Part shown: positions 36,346-49,288 of the stretch, piece by piece
How positions within the stretch are numbered: position 1 is the stretch's first letter
Layout of the letters: each line of letters starts with the position of its first letter
Assembly (NCBI RefSeq): GCF_018691265.1
Contig: NW_024881295.1
Location: 13,808,314 to 13,872,313 of the forward strand
DNA length: 64,000 bases
From: Tyto alba
Lineage: Eukaryota > Chordata > Aves > Strigiformes > Tytonidae
Direction of reading: 5' to 3'
Translations under genes and position numbers: made by a program
The notes under the pieces: model-generated
What the model was told of the DNA's origin: nothing
Database searches by the model: none
The model's input: the letters and a program-made list of their open reading frames with translations, nothing else

Positions 36346-38099
36346 TAGACCACAAGACCTGTGGGCCAAGGGTAGAAGAGTATATGATGTTTTGTCCCAA
36401 GAACAGGATAGGGCTGCTGTCAGGATTGGAGGTACCCCTTCAGGATTACTCAAACAGCACAACAAGCCTCTGAAAGGGTATCTCAATACTACAAATGCAG
36501 TATATATTTAGCCAAATGAGCCACCATCTAGTTTCATAGTACAAGGTACTGTCTGGCACTGAAGCTAAAGGGGCCCTGACAGTAGAGATCTCAAGCACAG
36601 TTTGCAAAATCCATCAAAGAAGCTGAGTAAAAATGTTTATCTGTTTATTTGCATGGCTGTTGTCATGGCTTTGAAGCTAGCTTGAACATCTTGAATGGCT
36701 TCAAAAACACAAAGCAGATTTGTCCCATTTTGCAGATCACTCCCTGTGGTGCCCCAAGGACTACCATCCTGCCCAAACTCCATAGCACTGTGGCTCTACT
36801 ACTTCATTCCTCTCTTCTATTACTGTGTCCCATGAGCTTACTCATTGCCACAGGGTCCTTGGAAGGAAGACTTATTGGCAATGTGGCACCATTCGTTTGG
36901 AGATTTCTGTTTTTTTTTCAGAATCTTTAACTCATTGTAATGTTAAGCATCTCACTTTCTTTTGGCACTCTAAAAAGGAAGCTAGTAATTATCACCAATT
37001 TTTTTAAAATGCTTGGAAATTTACAGCTAAAGATCAACCCATGGAAAAGTGAGTTATATCTTCTCCCTAATATCCAAGTCTTGTTAAATAGCTGTGATGC
37101 CAATCTCTGTGACTTTTGCATCTGATTAATCCTTACTTGCAAAGTAAAAAGTTGATCCCACTTACTACCATCTGTAACACCTCGTGGGTTGTTTATGTCC
37201 ATTATGCAAGGAATGCTCGGCTCATCTGAAAACCCAGCTTCTCCTCCAGACCCTTTGCTAGGCACATTCTTTGAAACCTGTTTTTATATGCCTCACTGTA
37301 GTGAGCATTTTCAGAAAAGTCACAGGGACATACAAGCAATTGTGGCAAACTAGTGTGCCCCTAAGTCAGTTTGTTACTGCTTGTTAATTAAGACTATTGA
37401 TAAATCTTGGTTTTATTCCATGAAAGCTATTAGAACAATATAGATTAACGCTGTTAAGCACAGCAGGTAACTAATGCAGCTACTGAAATATTAGAGAATA
37501 TTTGAGATAAATTTGAAGTTAGAGTGACTATCCTCCTGCATTTTAAGGGATGTCCCTTATCTGGTGGCTAATGGCCCATGACCCATATCCAGTAAGGAGT
37601 TGCTAGCATTTGATCAGATAAAAACATGTTTTCAAGCAATCCTTATTCAAAGGATCAGACACTGTGATACCAGTGTATGATTTTGTACCATGAATAAAAC
37701 ATTTCAGATGATATCCCTCAAAAAATCTTTACTAGAATTCATATAGGTGAGCAAGGAAGGGTCAACTGAATTTCACAGAAGGAGATAGACCCCTATCTGG
37801 ATTAAATTAAATGGGTTAATATAAGACTTAGCAAGGCCAAGAGTCATGGGTTCAGGATATATAACACTAAAGGTAAACCTGACATACAGGTTACTTCCAA
37901 ATTTCACGTGGGTCTGTCCCCATCCTGTAAAAGAAACTAGTACTATTTATTCCTAGAGGAGCTTAGCTAGTCAGTAATATCGGCTAGATGATCAACCTCA
38001 AGTCAGCACGTTTGCATAGACATGTTCATAGAGGCATCACAGAAAGTAGAAGACCTCACCAAAGCCAAGGCTCTCTTCTGAGTGGCACTGTACCAAAAA
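36346..38099. other. Unique DNA, no gene seen
   Basis: Overlapping open frames on both strands reach 112 codons (37265 down to 36927) without recognisable similarity. No repeat was recognised. Confidence 0.5.
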
Positions 38100-38280
38100 G
38101 CAAGTACAGGCAGTCTCTGTTCCCTGGAGCGTGGACCTCAGGCAGGAGGAAGGCGGCAATGCAGAGAAGTTCTTAGAGACAGGCAGGAAGTTGCTCACAA
38201 TAAATGCCAGAACCAAAATCTAACTCTCACTAATCTCGGTCCAAGTCTCACACACCAGCCACACTACTCCTTTAATTTCA
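38100..38280 (-). mobile_element. Possible MIR/ancient SINE relic
   Basis: Words around GGCAGTCTCTGTTCCCTGGAG and further on AAGTTGCTCACAATAAATGC and CAGAACCAAAATC recall a reversed ancient SINE 3' half (GTGACTTGCCCAAGG..., GCAGAGCC...). The match is weak and I give it little weight. Confidence 0.25.
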
Positions 38281-39834
38281 AGTGTCGGCGTCATATTTCA
38301 AGTGTACAGTATCCTTCTAACACTGTAATCAATATTTCTTTTTAAATTAAACAATAATATTATTTTTCAGAGCATCACTCAATTTGTTTAAGTGTTACCA
38401 ATATAACTAATTCCTAATCCTTAGTGTAGATAACTAGTTCAAAACAAACAGGACCTTTTGTAGTATTGACAGTATTACATTTTTAACATATTATAAGCTT
38501 GCAACTAACCCCTAGACACTTCCTAGTGCTACATACTTTGAAATGTAGGTGGTAAAAACACAAAGCTATTTGTTTATCCAATTTTCTGAGTACATCTCCC
38601 ACATAATGGTTTCAAAGTTTAGCCTTTCAAGTGCAGAACATTCAACACTTGGCACTTGTTTTGCCCTGGTCAGATTTTTATTAGACAACAGACCAACTCA
38701 TACAAGCTTCTGAAATTATTTTAAGTGTTGGTTTGTTTTTTTTTTTTTCTTTCTTTCTTGGTGAGCAGTGCAATGCAATGCTTCCCATCAAAGATAACTG
38801 AAAGAGCCCAAATGCAAATCGTACATCTAAACACCACAGAAATGTCAGACACTTTGGATAGATATCTATACTTTTTCCAGGATATCATATCTTACCCATC
38901 ACTGTAGAAACAAGACCTTTCTCTGCAAGTAGACATGGCTTTAGACATTGAGGTCTGGCTGATTGAAGCCTTTCACCAAAACACCTTCGTATTTTGTTTC
39001 AGAGGTGTGGGTTTGGATTGATGAGGAATGCCATTGGGACGCTACTTTACAGATGGTGAGCGGTAGAGCAAGCAGTACTTCCCTCTGATGGGGAGGAGGC
39101 AAACCCTTCATTAAAACATCAGCTTCCCCCAGAAGCTCATACTGTCTGACATGCCTAACCTGTGTGCATATGTCAACACAGAATGCTTGCTAATGTTGCT
39201 GAGGCTGTAAATAAGGGCTCATACTATACTATGAGGGAGATTAATGACTAGAGTGCTTCCTTCTCTGCTGGAGGCTGAAGTAGGATCCCTATTAAGATGC
39301 AGTATCTGTCACTGTCAATAGAGACATGCTGTGTGGGTGTGAGGGGAGGTTAAGAGGTGTCTCTGAATCTGGTAATTCCTTGCTTTTAAGGGTCTAGCGC
39401 AGGGGACTGACACACATGAGCAACATCAACTTCCCAAAACATGTTTTCCATTAAGGGAATAAGTCCAGTAATGTCTGTGGCCAAAGAGAGGGGAATGCAG
39501 AGGAATTGGAGATACTCTCTTTTGAAGAAAGTACAGAGTTTTCTTCTTAAGCTTAGAAAATCAGAAAGAGAAAGAAACTAGTATCCTCTGCATAGGCCGT
39601 GAAGATTTCAGGGAAAGGAGAAGGGAGGGATCTTTCCTTCTCTTATTTGTTCCCATCATACATATTGAGAGCTTTCTGTGTTTTTATGATAAATTGGATG
39701 TCTGCCTTCCTTACCCATGGTCCCTTATCTCTTTCCCTCTTCAGCTGAGGTAAATGATTATTTTTATTTACTTGTATAAAATCTATTTCTCTAGTATCAG
39801 AATGTCTGACAGAACTGTCTCATCTTCATGAAGC
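38281..39834. other. Unique DNA, no gene seen
   Basis: A T-rich run lies at 38736-38758. Otherwise unique sequence with no recognisable gene, RNA or mobile element. Confidence 0.5.
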
Positions 39835-39985
39835 ATTTGATATCGTCCTCTGAAGAAAGGATTGTCCAATTTTACATGCGTGCAAACAAAGCACAAAGAG
39901 GCTCAGTGCCTTAACCAAGTTTACACTGTAGGTGTGCCAGTGAAGAGGGGTCTTAATTCTAAACTCACAAGCCCTTAAGCATGTC
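39835..39985 (-). mobile_element. MIR-like SINE relic
   Basis: CCAATTTTACATGCGTGCAA, AAAGAGGCTCAGTGCCTTAA, CCAAGTTTACACTGTAGGTG and TGCCAGTGAAGAGG occur in the order expected for a reversed MIR (CCCATTTTACAGATG, GAGGCTCAGAGAGGTTAAG, CCAAGGTCACACAGCTAG, GTGGCAGAGCC). This is the most complete MIR-like copy in the window. Confidence 0.6.
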
Positions 39986-42900
39986 TCCACCCTTGGACCT
40001 GGAGTCAGAAATTTTTTAAGATTCCCCATATACCCCATGCCTATGTTGCAGTGAGGAGTGCTGGCAAAGGTGGTCAGCTCACTCAGCCTGGGTTGAGGAA
40101 GGTCTTTCCTAGATTATTAGGGAAATCTTTTCTACATGCTTGAACTATAATGACTTTCTAGATCAGAAATTGCTTCATACAGTGGAATAATACACACAAG
40201 TTAAAAATATCTATGTATTTAAAGACAGATGTATAACCCACTGGCTCCTCTTAAAATCCTTAAGGAACATACAAGTTTTTACAAATCAGTCTTCCTTCAT
40301 TAATTAGAAGATCAGCTTTTTTCTTTTACTTAGAAGATTGAATAAAATTAATGTAACACAGAGCAATATCCATTTTGTCCTAACACTTGTGCCTACTTTA
40401 CAGAAGCTGAAAGAACCTGGGGAACTTATCTAGCCAGTATAGTCATTCATTTAAAAAGAAAAAAAGTGTAACAAAATATTACATTAAGATTTTAAAATCT
40501 GATTATGTTCAGCAAAAGTGAACCACTGAAAAAGAAAGTGAAAATCTGACAAGGGAGAAATCTGGGGAAAAAAATTTGAACTTATGCCTAAAAAAAATAA
40601 AATAAAAAAATCACTTCTAGATTTACATGTTAAAAATTTATCTCATTTAAGTACCTGTATATGTAGTCTAAAGTCAGTGGGAACTGCAAAGGGCAGCAGC
40701 TCTGAAAAATAGATCACTTCTTTAGCTCTCTTCTTGGTTATAGACATAAGGAAAATACTATTTACTCTTCCATTACCTCACCAACTTTACTGAACACCAG
40801 AGAGTTCTCCTTTTTTTTATTTTCTTATTTTTTTGCTTAGAGAATATTTATAATAAAATTTCTCCATAAAAATACAATAAAGTTGTAAAAGCTGCCTGCA
40901 AATCGCATGTAAGGATTAAGTAGTCTTTGGACACTCACTTCAGAACGTTATGTCATGCTACTTGCAAAAGGAAAATTAAGGGAAAAATACATTTCCTAAT
41001 TTACCAATAACATGTTAGTTTTATGTATAACATGCATATTAAGAAATAAATGTATTATATTACACCATGCAATGATGCTTTCCCAGCAGTCTTGATAACT
41101 TCTCTGGAGTTGCTCAAAGAGCATTTGGCTCCAGCCCTGCACACGGTGTACCCAGGCTGCAGGGAGAACGTGTGCCCAGGAAAATGATGTTTGCTCTCAG
41201 CCACTCCAAGCAAGGAAGCATGTGCGTTTTAGGTTTTGTCACAAAGCAGGAGAGCAGCGTCTTATTTGACAAAGGAGGACAGTGAGGGCAAAGCAGATGA
41301 CTAGACTGGCAATAAAAATGAATAGAAAGTTATACTGGAGTGAGGCATTTGGCCTGAGTGCTCGGCCCGCTCCGGAGGTGGGGAGCACAACAGCTCTGAG
41401 GCCAGCATGAGGGAGCCTCTCTGGGCTGATGCTTCACCCCTGGCATTGCAGATTCAGAAACCAGCAAAGCTCTGCCTGCTCACTGCCTCCTACAGTGACA
41501 GCTTCAGAAAGTTCTCAACACTTTTAGGAGGTGTTGGGAGGGAGGAGGCTTTTTTGTTCGTTCACATTTATGAGAATATTTATTATGAAAGGTTTATATT
41601 GCAATGATAGACACATAAAAGATGGAGAATGTTGAAGCTGAAGGACCTTCAGGATGAACAGAATGAAAAAGTATACATTATTATTTTCCGCATTTGCATA
41701 ATTCACTCTTTAACCACCCTATTTTCAAGATTTTTATGAGCTACTTCACCTTAATTTTACAGTATTTTCACAATCTAGACAGTGGGAAGTGCCATCCCCT
41801 TTTCCTTCAGCCTATGACAGATATAAATTAATCAATAAACAAGAGACAAGTGATACTGGCTCTAGAGTTTTTAAAATTCATTATTAAGCATATTTTGTTT
41901 GTGTAGAAGAAAGACCTAAACCAAAGAAACAAACTGTGTATTAAATCTTAATGTTGAATTATTTTTTGGAGATAGAAATAATGTAGTCCAACCCAACCCT
42001 TCAACAAAATGCAAATTTACATCATGTTAATGTGTCCCAGAGAAAAGCTGATATCTGGTCCCCAAAAATGGGGAAAAGTAAAAATTCTTTTTGTTGGAAA
42101 AACCGAACAAATTCAGTCCTTACTTTCAGCTGTCTAGCTTTTGTTCCATATGTATAAGCAAAGGTCTTTCAATAGTTGGTATGAGTCTTACGCTATAGAT
42201 ATAATGTCCTAAATCTTAAGCTAACTCCCTAACCCTACTTATTTACCTCGGTTAATAGCTCAGAATGGGAAAGAGAGTAATTTGATGTAGAAGGAACACT
42301 ATTTTACCTGGATCAAACATAGGCCAACATTGTGGAAAAACAATCAAAATTCATTATATAAAAAAAATCATAAATAGTCAAATGAGGCTTAAAATACAAG
42401 GGAAATCCTTCTTTTGCTACAAATAGTTCTCTTTACAACTGTTATTTAACAGTTTTTCATACTTTGTGGAAATAGATGCCAACAACATATGAAGTCACCA
42501 AATTTGAATTACATTAGATGTAATTTTTGGACTGCAATGAATGGTGTCCATTAAAATGAGATCTACATAGAGAGAAAGATTAAGTTTGTAGGAAGGTGAT
42601 CTCTGAAGTACCTAAATAGCTAAGGGAAGTCCTGTGGGAAACAGAAGTTATTGGGACAGGTAACTAGAGCTGGATTTCAATAAGAAGATATTATGGAAAG
42701 TGGAGATGAGTTCTGGGCATTTCATCAACGAGTCTGCTGTAGAAACAGTATGACACCAAGTGTGTGCTGACTTGTGCCACTAAACTGATAAACTGCTTCA
42801 TATCAGAATAAGCCTTTGGGGAGAAAAGGGAGACAGAGAGACAGACATAAAACTCCTGTTCAAATCTCCAGATAGAAGATACCAGAGCATATATATATAA

Positions 42901-44157
42901 AACATGTCTTTTATAAGCAGATACGATTGGTAAGATATGGTTTCTTCTTCTAAAGAGATGATTTGTATGTATATCTATTTGATGATCTGATATGACTGAA
43001 AAACTCAAATAACCCCAACATCTATTGACACATGTAAAAATCAGGGGCAGATGTCATCAATTGTTATGTTTTGTTTGTAGAAAGAAAAGAAAAATTCTCC
43101 AAAACGTATTCCTTACAGGTTTTTTGGATGAAGAAGAAACAGCTACAATAATATAACTAGATTCCCCAAATGGTGGGAAGATGGCATTTTATATGTTTGG
43201 AGATAAAGAAAAAATTGCTGAGAAGGGTTCTCACAGGTGCCAAGAACAAAAATCACAGAAAAAGACTCCATATAAATAAGACTAAACTTAGCATAGCAAA
43301 AGGCCAAAACACAGCTGAAAGAGTGAAATAAAAAGATGCAATTTTGTTGGAAGGACACGTTTTTATGTTAGCCCAAAATTCATCTTTGGATTACTTCTAA
43401 TAGAAATATGAGGGCAGAATCCAAACTGAGTGACCTGACCTGTTCATTTTTACTTCAAAACAAATGTGTATTTTTCACTTAATGAAAGAACTAAAAAAAA
43501 AAAAAGGCAACAAAAGATTGTATTATTCTCTCAAATATTTTTTATCTTGAAGTTACATTGAAGTTACTATTATAAATTTTCCTTCTTAAAACAAGGTCCT
43601 CTTTCGACATGTTAGGTTCTCAGTGTACTGAGAGAAAAAAAAAAAATCACTTTTTAAAAATTTTATTACCAACCTTTCAATTTTATGTAGTTCAGTCCTA
43701 AAGTCCACGTTTTATAAACTACTGAGGCCGTTCTGGTATGGAAAGGAAGCAGCAGTCAATTTCATAGATGGAGGGTGACTACTGCCAAAGATTAATGGTC
43801 TTACTGGTTATTTATTTGGTTGAGAGCCAGGGACCACTTTTTTACATTTCATCTAAGCAAAATATTAGTTAAACCAGGTGCAAATAACTATGCTGTGCAT
43901 TAACTTCTGTTTATCTTCTGAGACAGCCTCAGGAAGCAGTGAATCCCATCAACCTCTTTGACTGTTGAAGGGTCTCAGCCTCTCAACTGTCAGGGCCTGG
44001 AAGAAGAGCCTTTTTAAGTCTCATTTTCAGAAGTAAATTATATGAAAGACTGTGAGAAGGAAGTGTAGATATATTAACACAGGTGGAAGCAGTCATTCAC
44101 ACAAGTAGATTGACAGAATACATTCTGGAGTACTTCCAACAGGTGATGCCAAATAAT
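39986..44157. other. AT-rich unique DNA, no gene seen
   Basis: Open frames are 105 codons or fewer and unrecognisable. A slightly more GC-rich, CpG-containing patch lies at 41080-41420. Short A-runs occur near 40589-40611, 43493-43505 and 43636-43647. No RNA gene or clear mobile element. Confidence 0.5.
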
Positions 44158-44174
44158 ATGCAAATTATTTGCAT
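44158..44174. promoter_or_regulatory. Palindromic pair of octamer (POU) sites
   Basis: ATGCAAAT (44158-44165), one T, then ATTTGCAT (44167-44174) make an exact inverted pair of consensus octamer sites. POU-family factors bind ATGCAAAT, and inverted pairs can bind POU dimers. The surroundings are unique AT-rich sequence. Function is unproven. Confidence 0.5.
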
Positions 44175-45228
44175 CCCCAGGAAAGAAACCAAAATAATGG
44201 CTGGAGTTAGGTCTTTGCAACCAAACCCTGATATCCTTCCCTAGTCATTGGTATTATTCTTTCAAGTGGGATTAGGATTTGTCACTAAGTGTATAACTGC
44301 TCTTTTATAAAGCTAAGTAGAGCTGAAAGATACAAAATACAGGCAATACATTTTCATATTTCAGTTTTCAAATCATGGTAGAACCACTTCTGTTAAGAAC
44401 ACTTGGCACTACACTTCCTGGAAAAAAGTAGTAGATTACATAGTTTGAGCAGAGCATCAAAATGACCCAACCCAGAAAAGATATGTCAGACCTTGCAGTC
44501 AATTTAAACTGAAAGTTACATATCTACAGTAGCAGCATTCAGGTTTTAGAAAGTGTCTCAGATGTTTAATTCCATATAAAAAGACACTGGGGATTTTATT
44601 TACTCAAAATTTTGAAAATAACAACTTGTGATAAATAACAGGAAAACAATACAGAACACTCTGGACATGACCAGGTTCTTGCAAATTCATTACAGACATT
44701 CTTGATCTTTGAAGTCAAGCTTCTACAGCAAAGTATTTCCATCCAAAAATGATTTTTTAAGAATTCTGTGTGAAGCCAGCTGTCTATTTGTTCATTGCAT
44801 TGACATAAGTGTTGCCACAACAGAACAGGCTATTTCAACTGGTCTTTTCCAAAAGGATCCTTGATGATCAATTTTGGAGTTTCAAAGGTTGCCAGAAATC
44901 CTCTACAGTGCATTCACTGTAATATATCAATGAGGGAGCAAAGAGTTGTTTTTCATGCCAGCTAGTCATGAAAGAAAGTCTTCTGAAAAGATATGCTGGT
45001 CTTTAAAAAAAGAAATAAATATTTATTGACAGGAAAAAGCAGGGAAGGGAAGAGGTATGAAGAATCTGCCACATAACAGAAAGTCAGTAAAACTCCCCAC
45101 GGCCTCAGAATTTTTTTTTTCCTCTAACCTACCAATGCCATCAGGACAAGTAAACTAATAAGGCAGTCTGAATAAACTCAAATAACATTTTTTCTGCAAC
45201 CGTAGCATTACCTAGCTGATTATTCTTC

Positions 45229-45231
<3 letters not shown>
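44175..45231. other. Unique DNA, no gene seen
   Basis: AT-rich unique sequence with one unrecognised 74-codon frame on the minus strand. No repeat was recognised. Confidence 0.5.

Positions 45232-45276
<45 letters not shown>
45232..45276. repeat. (AC)22 dinucleotide microsatellite
   Basis: 45 uninterrupted bases of alternating A and C. Perfect arrays of this length are usually polymorphic between individuals. The run can adopt Z-DNA. Confidence 0.98.
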
Positions 45277-45278
<2 letters not shown>

Positions 45279-47642
45279 GCAACAATTTATTTTAATGTAA
45301 TGCTGCCCCCTTGTGCTTTTGTATACAAGGAAGTTTTTGTCAATAACCAAGTTTTGTTGCAACTAAAGAAAAGCAAGAAATCAGCCTTTTCCTCAGCTCT
45401 GGGCTCTGAGCTTTCTTACAGATTTTTTCACCTGAGCTGTAATATGATCTTATGCAACAATCAGCCGTCTTAGAGCCTAAGGAAATAGGGAACATGTATT
45501 AACATAAAAATTAAAGACAGGATAAAAAGAAAGCACAACATATGTAAGTGAAAGATGAAAAATGAAGACAAAGGTTGGATCAAACAAAGTTACAATAAAC
45601 TACTGAAAATAATTGCAAATTAAATCTTTGATTTTCATACATTAAGTTGTACTATACCAACACAAAGAAACACGTTTTACAGAGGAAGACAAAGTGATCG
45701 GGGAAAATGAGAATGAGAGCTCTACAGCTCAGGAAATCAGTCTCCTCCATATTAGAAATCTAGCACCACAGCCTTGGGTTACCAACTTTTGGAAGTACCT
45801 GACATAAAATCTTGTCAAGTGTCCCATGTTAAAGGCACTATAAACTTTTGAGAATCTCACAGGAGAAAAGTACCTCTTTGGGAACATTTGGCTCAGAATC
45901 AATTATTTATCCTTTGTAAATCCAGTAACTAGGGACTGTCTGGTAAATTTGTCTTCCTTAGAGATTGTCCCCCACAAAATTGCTAATTGGTTGAGCTACA
46001 AGGACTTTGTACCATTCCATATGGCATAGTTTATGGCTGAAGACAAGAAAATTCATTGTAGCACTTTCAAGAATACTAAAATTTAAAAAAAAATATATAT
46101 ATAAAAGTGAAGCATGTAGGCAGGATACAAAGCCATGGATGTATAACATCAATGCTTACAGCTATTTCTTTTGAACTTTAAACAAGTCCTGCATCCTGAA
46201 GCAACTATTTTGTTTGATGACTACTTCCTGCAATTCCATATGAATAATAATAAAGCTTATATGTGTTCATTTACTTTTTACATACATATTAGGCAGAAGA
46301 TTTTCCTTAAATACATACAATTTGTTTTCAGGCTTTCACAAGGCTTACTGTTAATCAGCAAGCCCTTATAATAGTGGAATATCTATACATAGGAATCTAT
46401 ATACTTGCTCTTCATGTGTGTTGTATTCAGGCTATTGAATACATACATACATGACCTTTAGTGACCCTTTTTCCTTCTAAATTTCACAGCTAAAAAAGTT
46501 ATTCATAAATAAAATAAAACAAAAAATGCCTATTTGGGTCAAGGATAGTGTGACAATTTCAGGCAGCTTTTAGTAAAAATACCATGAAAAACAACTTGGA
46601 AGTATTTTGTTCTGATAGCTACTAAATGAAAGAAATATTCCCATTTTCACCTAGAATTGGTTTTAGTTACAAAATTACTATCTTTGTATTTTAAAGATTT
46701 CTAAGGTTTGACAAATTTAGTGAAAGTCAAGAAGCTAAACATACCTTTTTGTTTCAGTCTGAATGACAACTTCAATTTGAACTGAAATAACGTGTTTCAG
46801 TTTTTCATAATGTTAAAGGAAATTTTAGCATTTTTTAATTTAGAGGTGACCTGAAATAATTTTTAACTGAGTATCTGGGCATGGTCATTGACCTAACTAA
46901 AACCTAACATAGTGATTCAGGGAGGTCTACTCTAAATAAGATTTATCTTCAGAATTTCTATTCTTTACTTTGTTTCATTACATCCTATCCTTCGTATTAA
47001 TTTTTTATATGGAAACTCATCAGATGCCTTGTGCGTATCTAAGAATCTATAGTGTATTATTAGAATGTGTGAAGTAGTATGTGAAATGCCATCTTCTGGT
47101 TATCTCCTATCTCTTATGGACATAGATCTAAAAGGTAGGAAATTCAAGTATGTCGGCACTATGTCTGAAGATATGGTAGTAAATTTTAAACTGTGTGTTC
47201 TCATTTCTCAGCATATACATTTTATGTAAATTAAATTAACTTGGCCAGAATCACAAGCTGAGCATCATCTTCTATGACAGTCAGGTAACAAAAAAATGGA
47301 CTGTAAAGTGACTGTAAAACCTATTAGGGAATTGTCTGGTTAGAAAAAGTGATTGTGTATCTCACTGCCCATGCCTCCCTGCTGTTGTTAGGAAAGAAAG
47401 GAGCTGCAGTGGTAGATCCTGGGGCAGGAGAGATTATGGAGGGAAGACTGTGGCAGCCACTTGTTATGTTGTCATTCCTGGTGCCAGACCTGGGATTTGG
47501 GGAGCTGTAGGTATTGGCACTATGCCCAGTCATACCTGAGAAAGACTCAGTGCAGATAACAATTTGACTGCCTGTTAGTTTGCCCAACACCCATGTTAAT
47601 AGTGGTTATAAAATTGTAACTGTTATTTCCATTAATTCAATT
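45277..47642. other. AT-rich unique DNA, no gene seen
   Basis: Short frames only (88 codons or fewer). A slightly GC-richer patch at 47350-47590 carries no recognisable element. No RNA gene. Confidence 0.5.
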
Positions 47643-47766
47643 AAAAAAAAAAACAAAACAAAAAAACAACAACAAAAAAAAACAAAAAAAAACACAACAA
47701 CAAAAAACAAACAAACAAAACAACAAACAAACAAACAAAAAAACAAATAAAAAAACAACCAACAAC
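47643..47766. repeat. A/C-only simple repeat (CAAA/CAA)n
   Basis: About 124 bp composed, except for a single T, of A and C in runs such as CAAAA, CAACAACAA and CAAACAAACAAA. This is a strong strand asymmetry (all purine A or C on plus, T or G on minus). No retroposed sequence was recognised upstream to explain it as a tail. Confidence 0.95.
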
Positions 47767-49232
47767 CGGTCCTATTACTTTCAGTGACAATGTGACTAAG
47801 GCCAGAAGAGCTTTTGGTTAGTGACCATCCTTAAGAATGAGCTCATGAATCAAGGAAAACTTTACTGTATGCTTTCTAATCAATACATAACTAGTTATAT
47901 TAATATGCTTTCATTTCTGGTTTTGTGGGCCTTGAAGGAAAAATATTGTTAACCTTAATATTCCAGTGCTTATAGTTTCTTCCAGTTTCCTTAACTGATT
48001 TCACTTGGATTCTTTTCAGATAATATTCTTTCCTATTTTTTGATCTACCTTGTATTTTCTCTCACTGTTCTCCATTCTTTCTGTTTTTCCAATCAATTAC
48101 AATTTCAGATAGATGCATAATTTTTTTTAAGAAACATTTACTATAGATACTGTTATTGTTATTATTAAAGGACTTCGTACATGTAACTCACCACCTTCTT
48201 CCACCATTTCAAAAAAGCATGTGAACAAGGAAAATATTTATGATATCTACAGACATCTATTTTAGGGGGGCCCGATCCTTCTGGTAAAAGCAGAAAGAGT
48301 CCTCTGGGGAAAAAACATAACAAAAGAAGACTTAGGTTAGTTTAAAATCTGTTTCTGAAGTTGTCTTTGACAATATATTGCTATACTAGAATTTTTGTGA
48401 AATTCGACTCCAAATATCAAACAAATAATTTAACAATTATGTGTCAAAGTTAGACTGTACGAATGCCTCCCAAATTATTAACAGTTGGCATTAGTAAGAA
48501 TTGTACTACCTGATCAAATATTTAACCTGCCATATTCTTAAAAAAAAGCCTAAAGTTATTTTTTTTTGTTGTGGTATAGTGTGTTGTGGGAAAAGCCAGG
48601 TAGTCCAAAGCAAAATTTTAAGTCTGTCTCAGACAACAAGTACTGGCAGCACGAAAAACAATTTAGCCAATCAGTTTCTAAACAAATCCTGAATCTATTT
48701 GGCACACACTGGATCAAAGCCAGTTTCTCATATTAAAAGTAAGGAGACTTGCTCCGTTTAGAGAATAGAGAGTACTTGACCCGCATGTAGAGTCTTCTTG
48801 TCACCAAAAGGTCATATTCAGGACAAACGTATTTGTGTGATGACCCAGTCACACTGTAAGAAAGCATTCATCGTTGTAATGGCATTGCTTGTGCACCAAG
48901 TTTTGTTGCCTGAGTCACTGCCTGACACCATTCTTGTACATGACAGCTTAAATGTCTGTGTTAGCTTTGTAGCCACAAGTGTACAACATTGGAGACACAT
49001 CTGGAAATTGGGTTTTATCTCATCTAAGCCTGGAATCTTCAGTACTACTTAGATTTTTGTGGGATTTCCTAACTGCTTGTGTATTTCTATTTCCAGCCTT
49101 TATTTAAAAAAAAAAAAAAAAAAATCATCAACCCAGAAATAATATCAGTTATTTTTAATGGCTTTTTCATTTATGAGGATAGAAATACATTTTGATTAAT
49201 TCTTATTTGACCTAGGCAATTTAACTCACTCC
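47767..49232. other. AT-rich unique DNA, no gene seen
   Basis: A run of 19 A lies at 49106-49124. Frames are 84 codons or fewer and unrecognisable. Confidence 0.5.
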
Positions 49233-49288
49233 TAATAATTAATAATAATGATAATAATAATGATGATGATAATAATTATAATAATAAA
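49233..49288. repeat. (AAT/GAT)n trinucleotide repeat
   Basis: Imperfect array of AAT and GAT units (TAATAATAATGATAATAATA and ATGATGATGATAATAATT-like segments) over about 56 bp. Confidence 0.85.

Noticed and set aside
41960..42010. Possible CR1 relic around GTAGTCCAACCCAACCC
   Set aside because: Only about 20-30 bp resemble CR1 and the expected continuation is missing.
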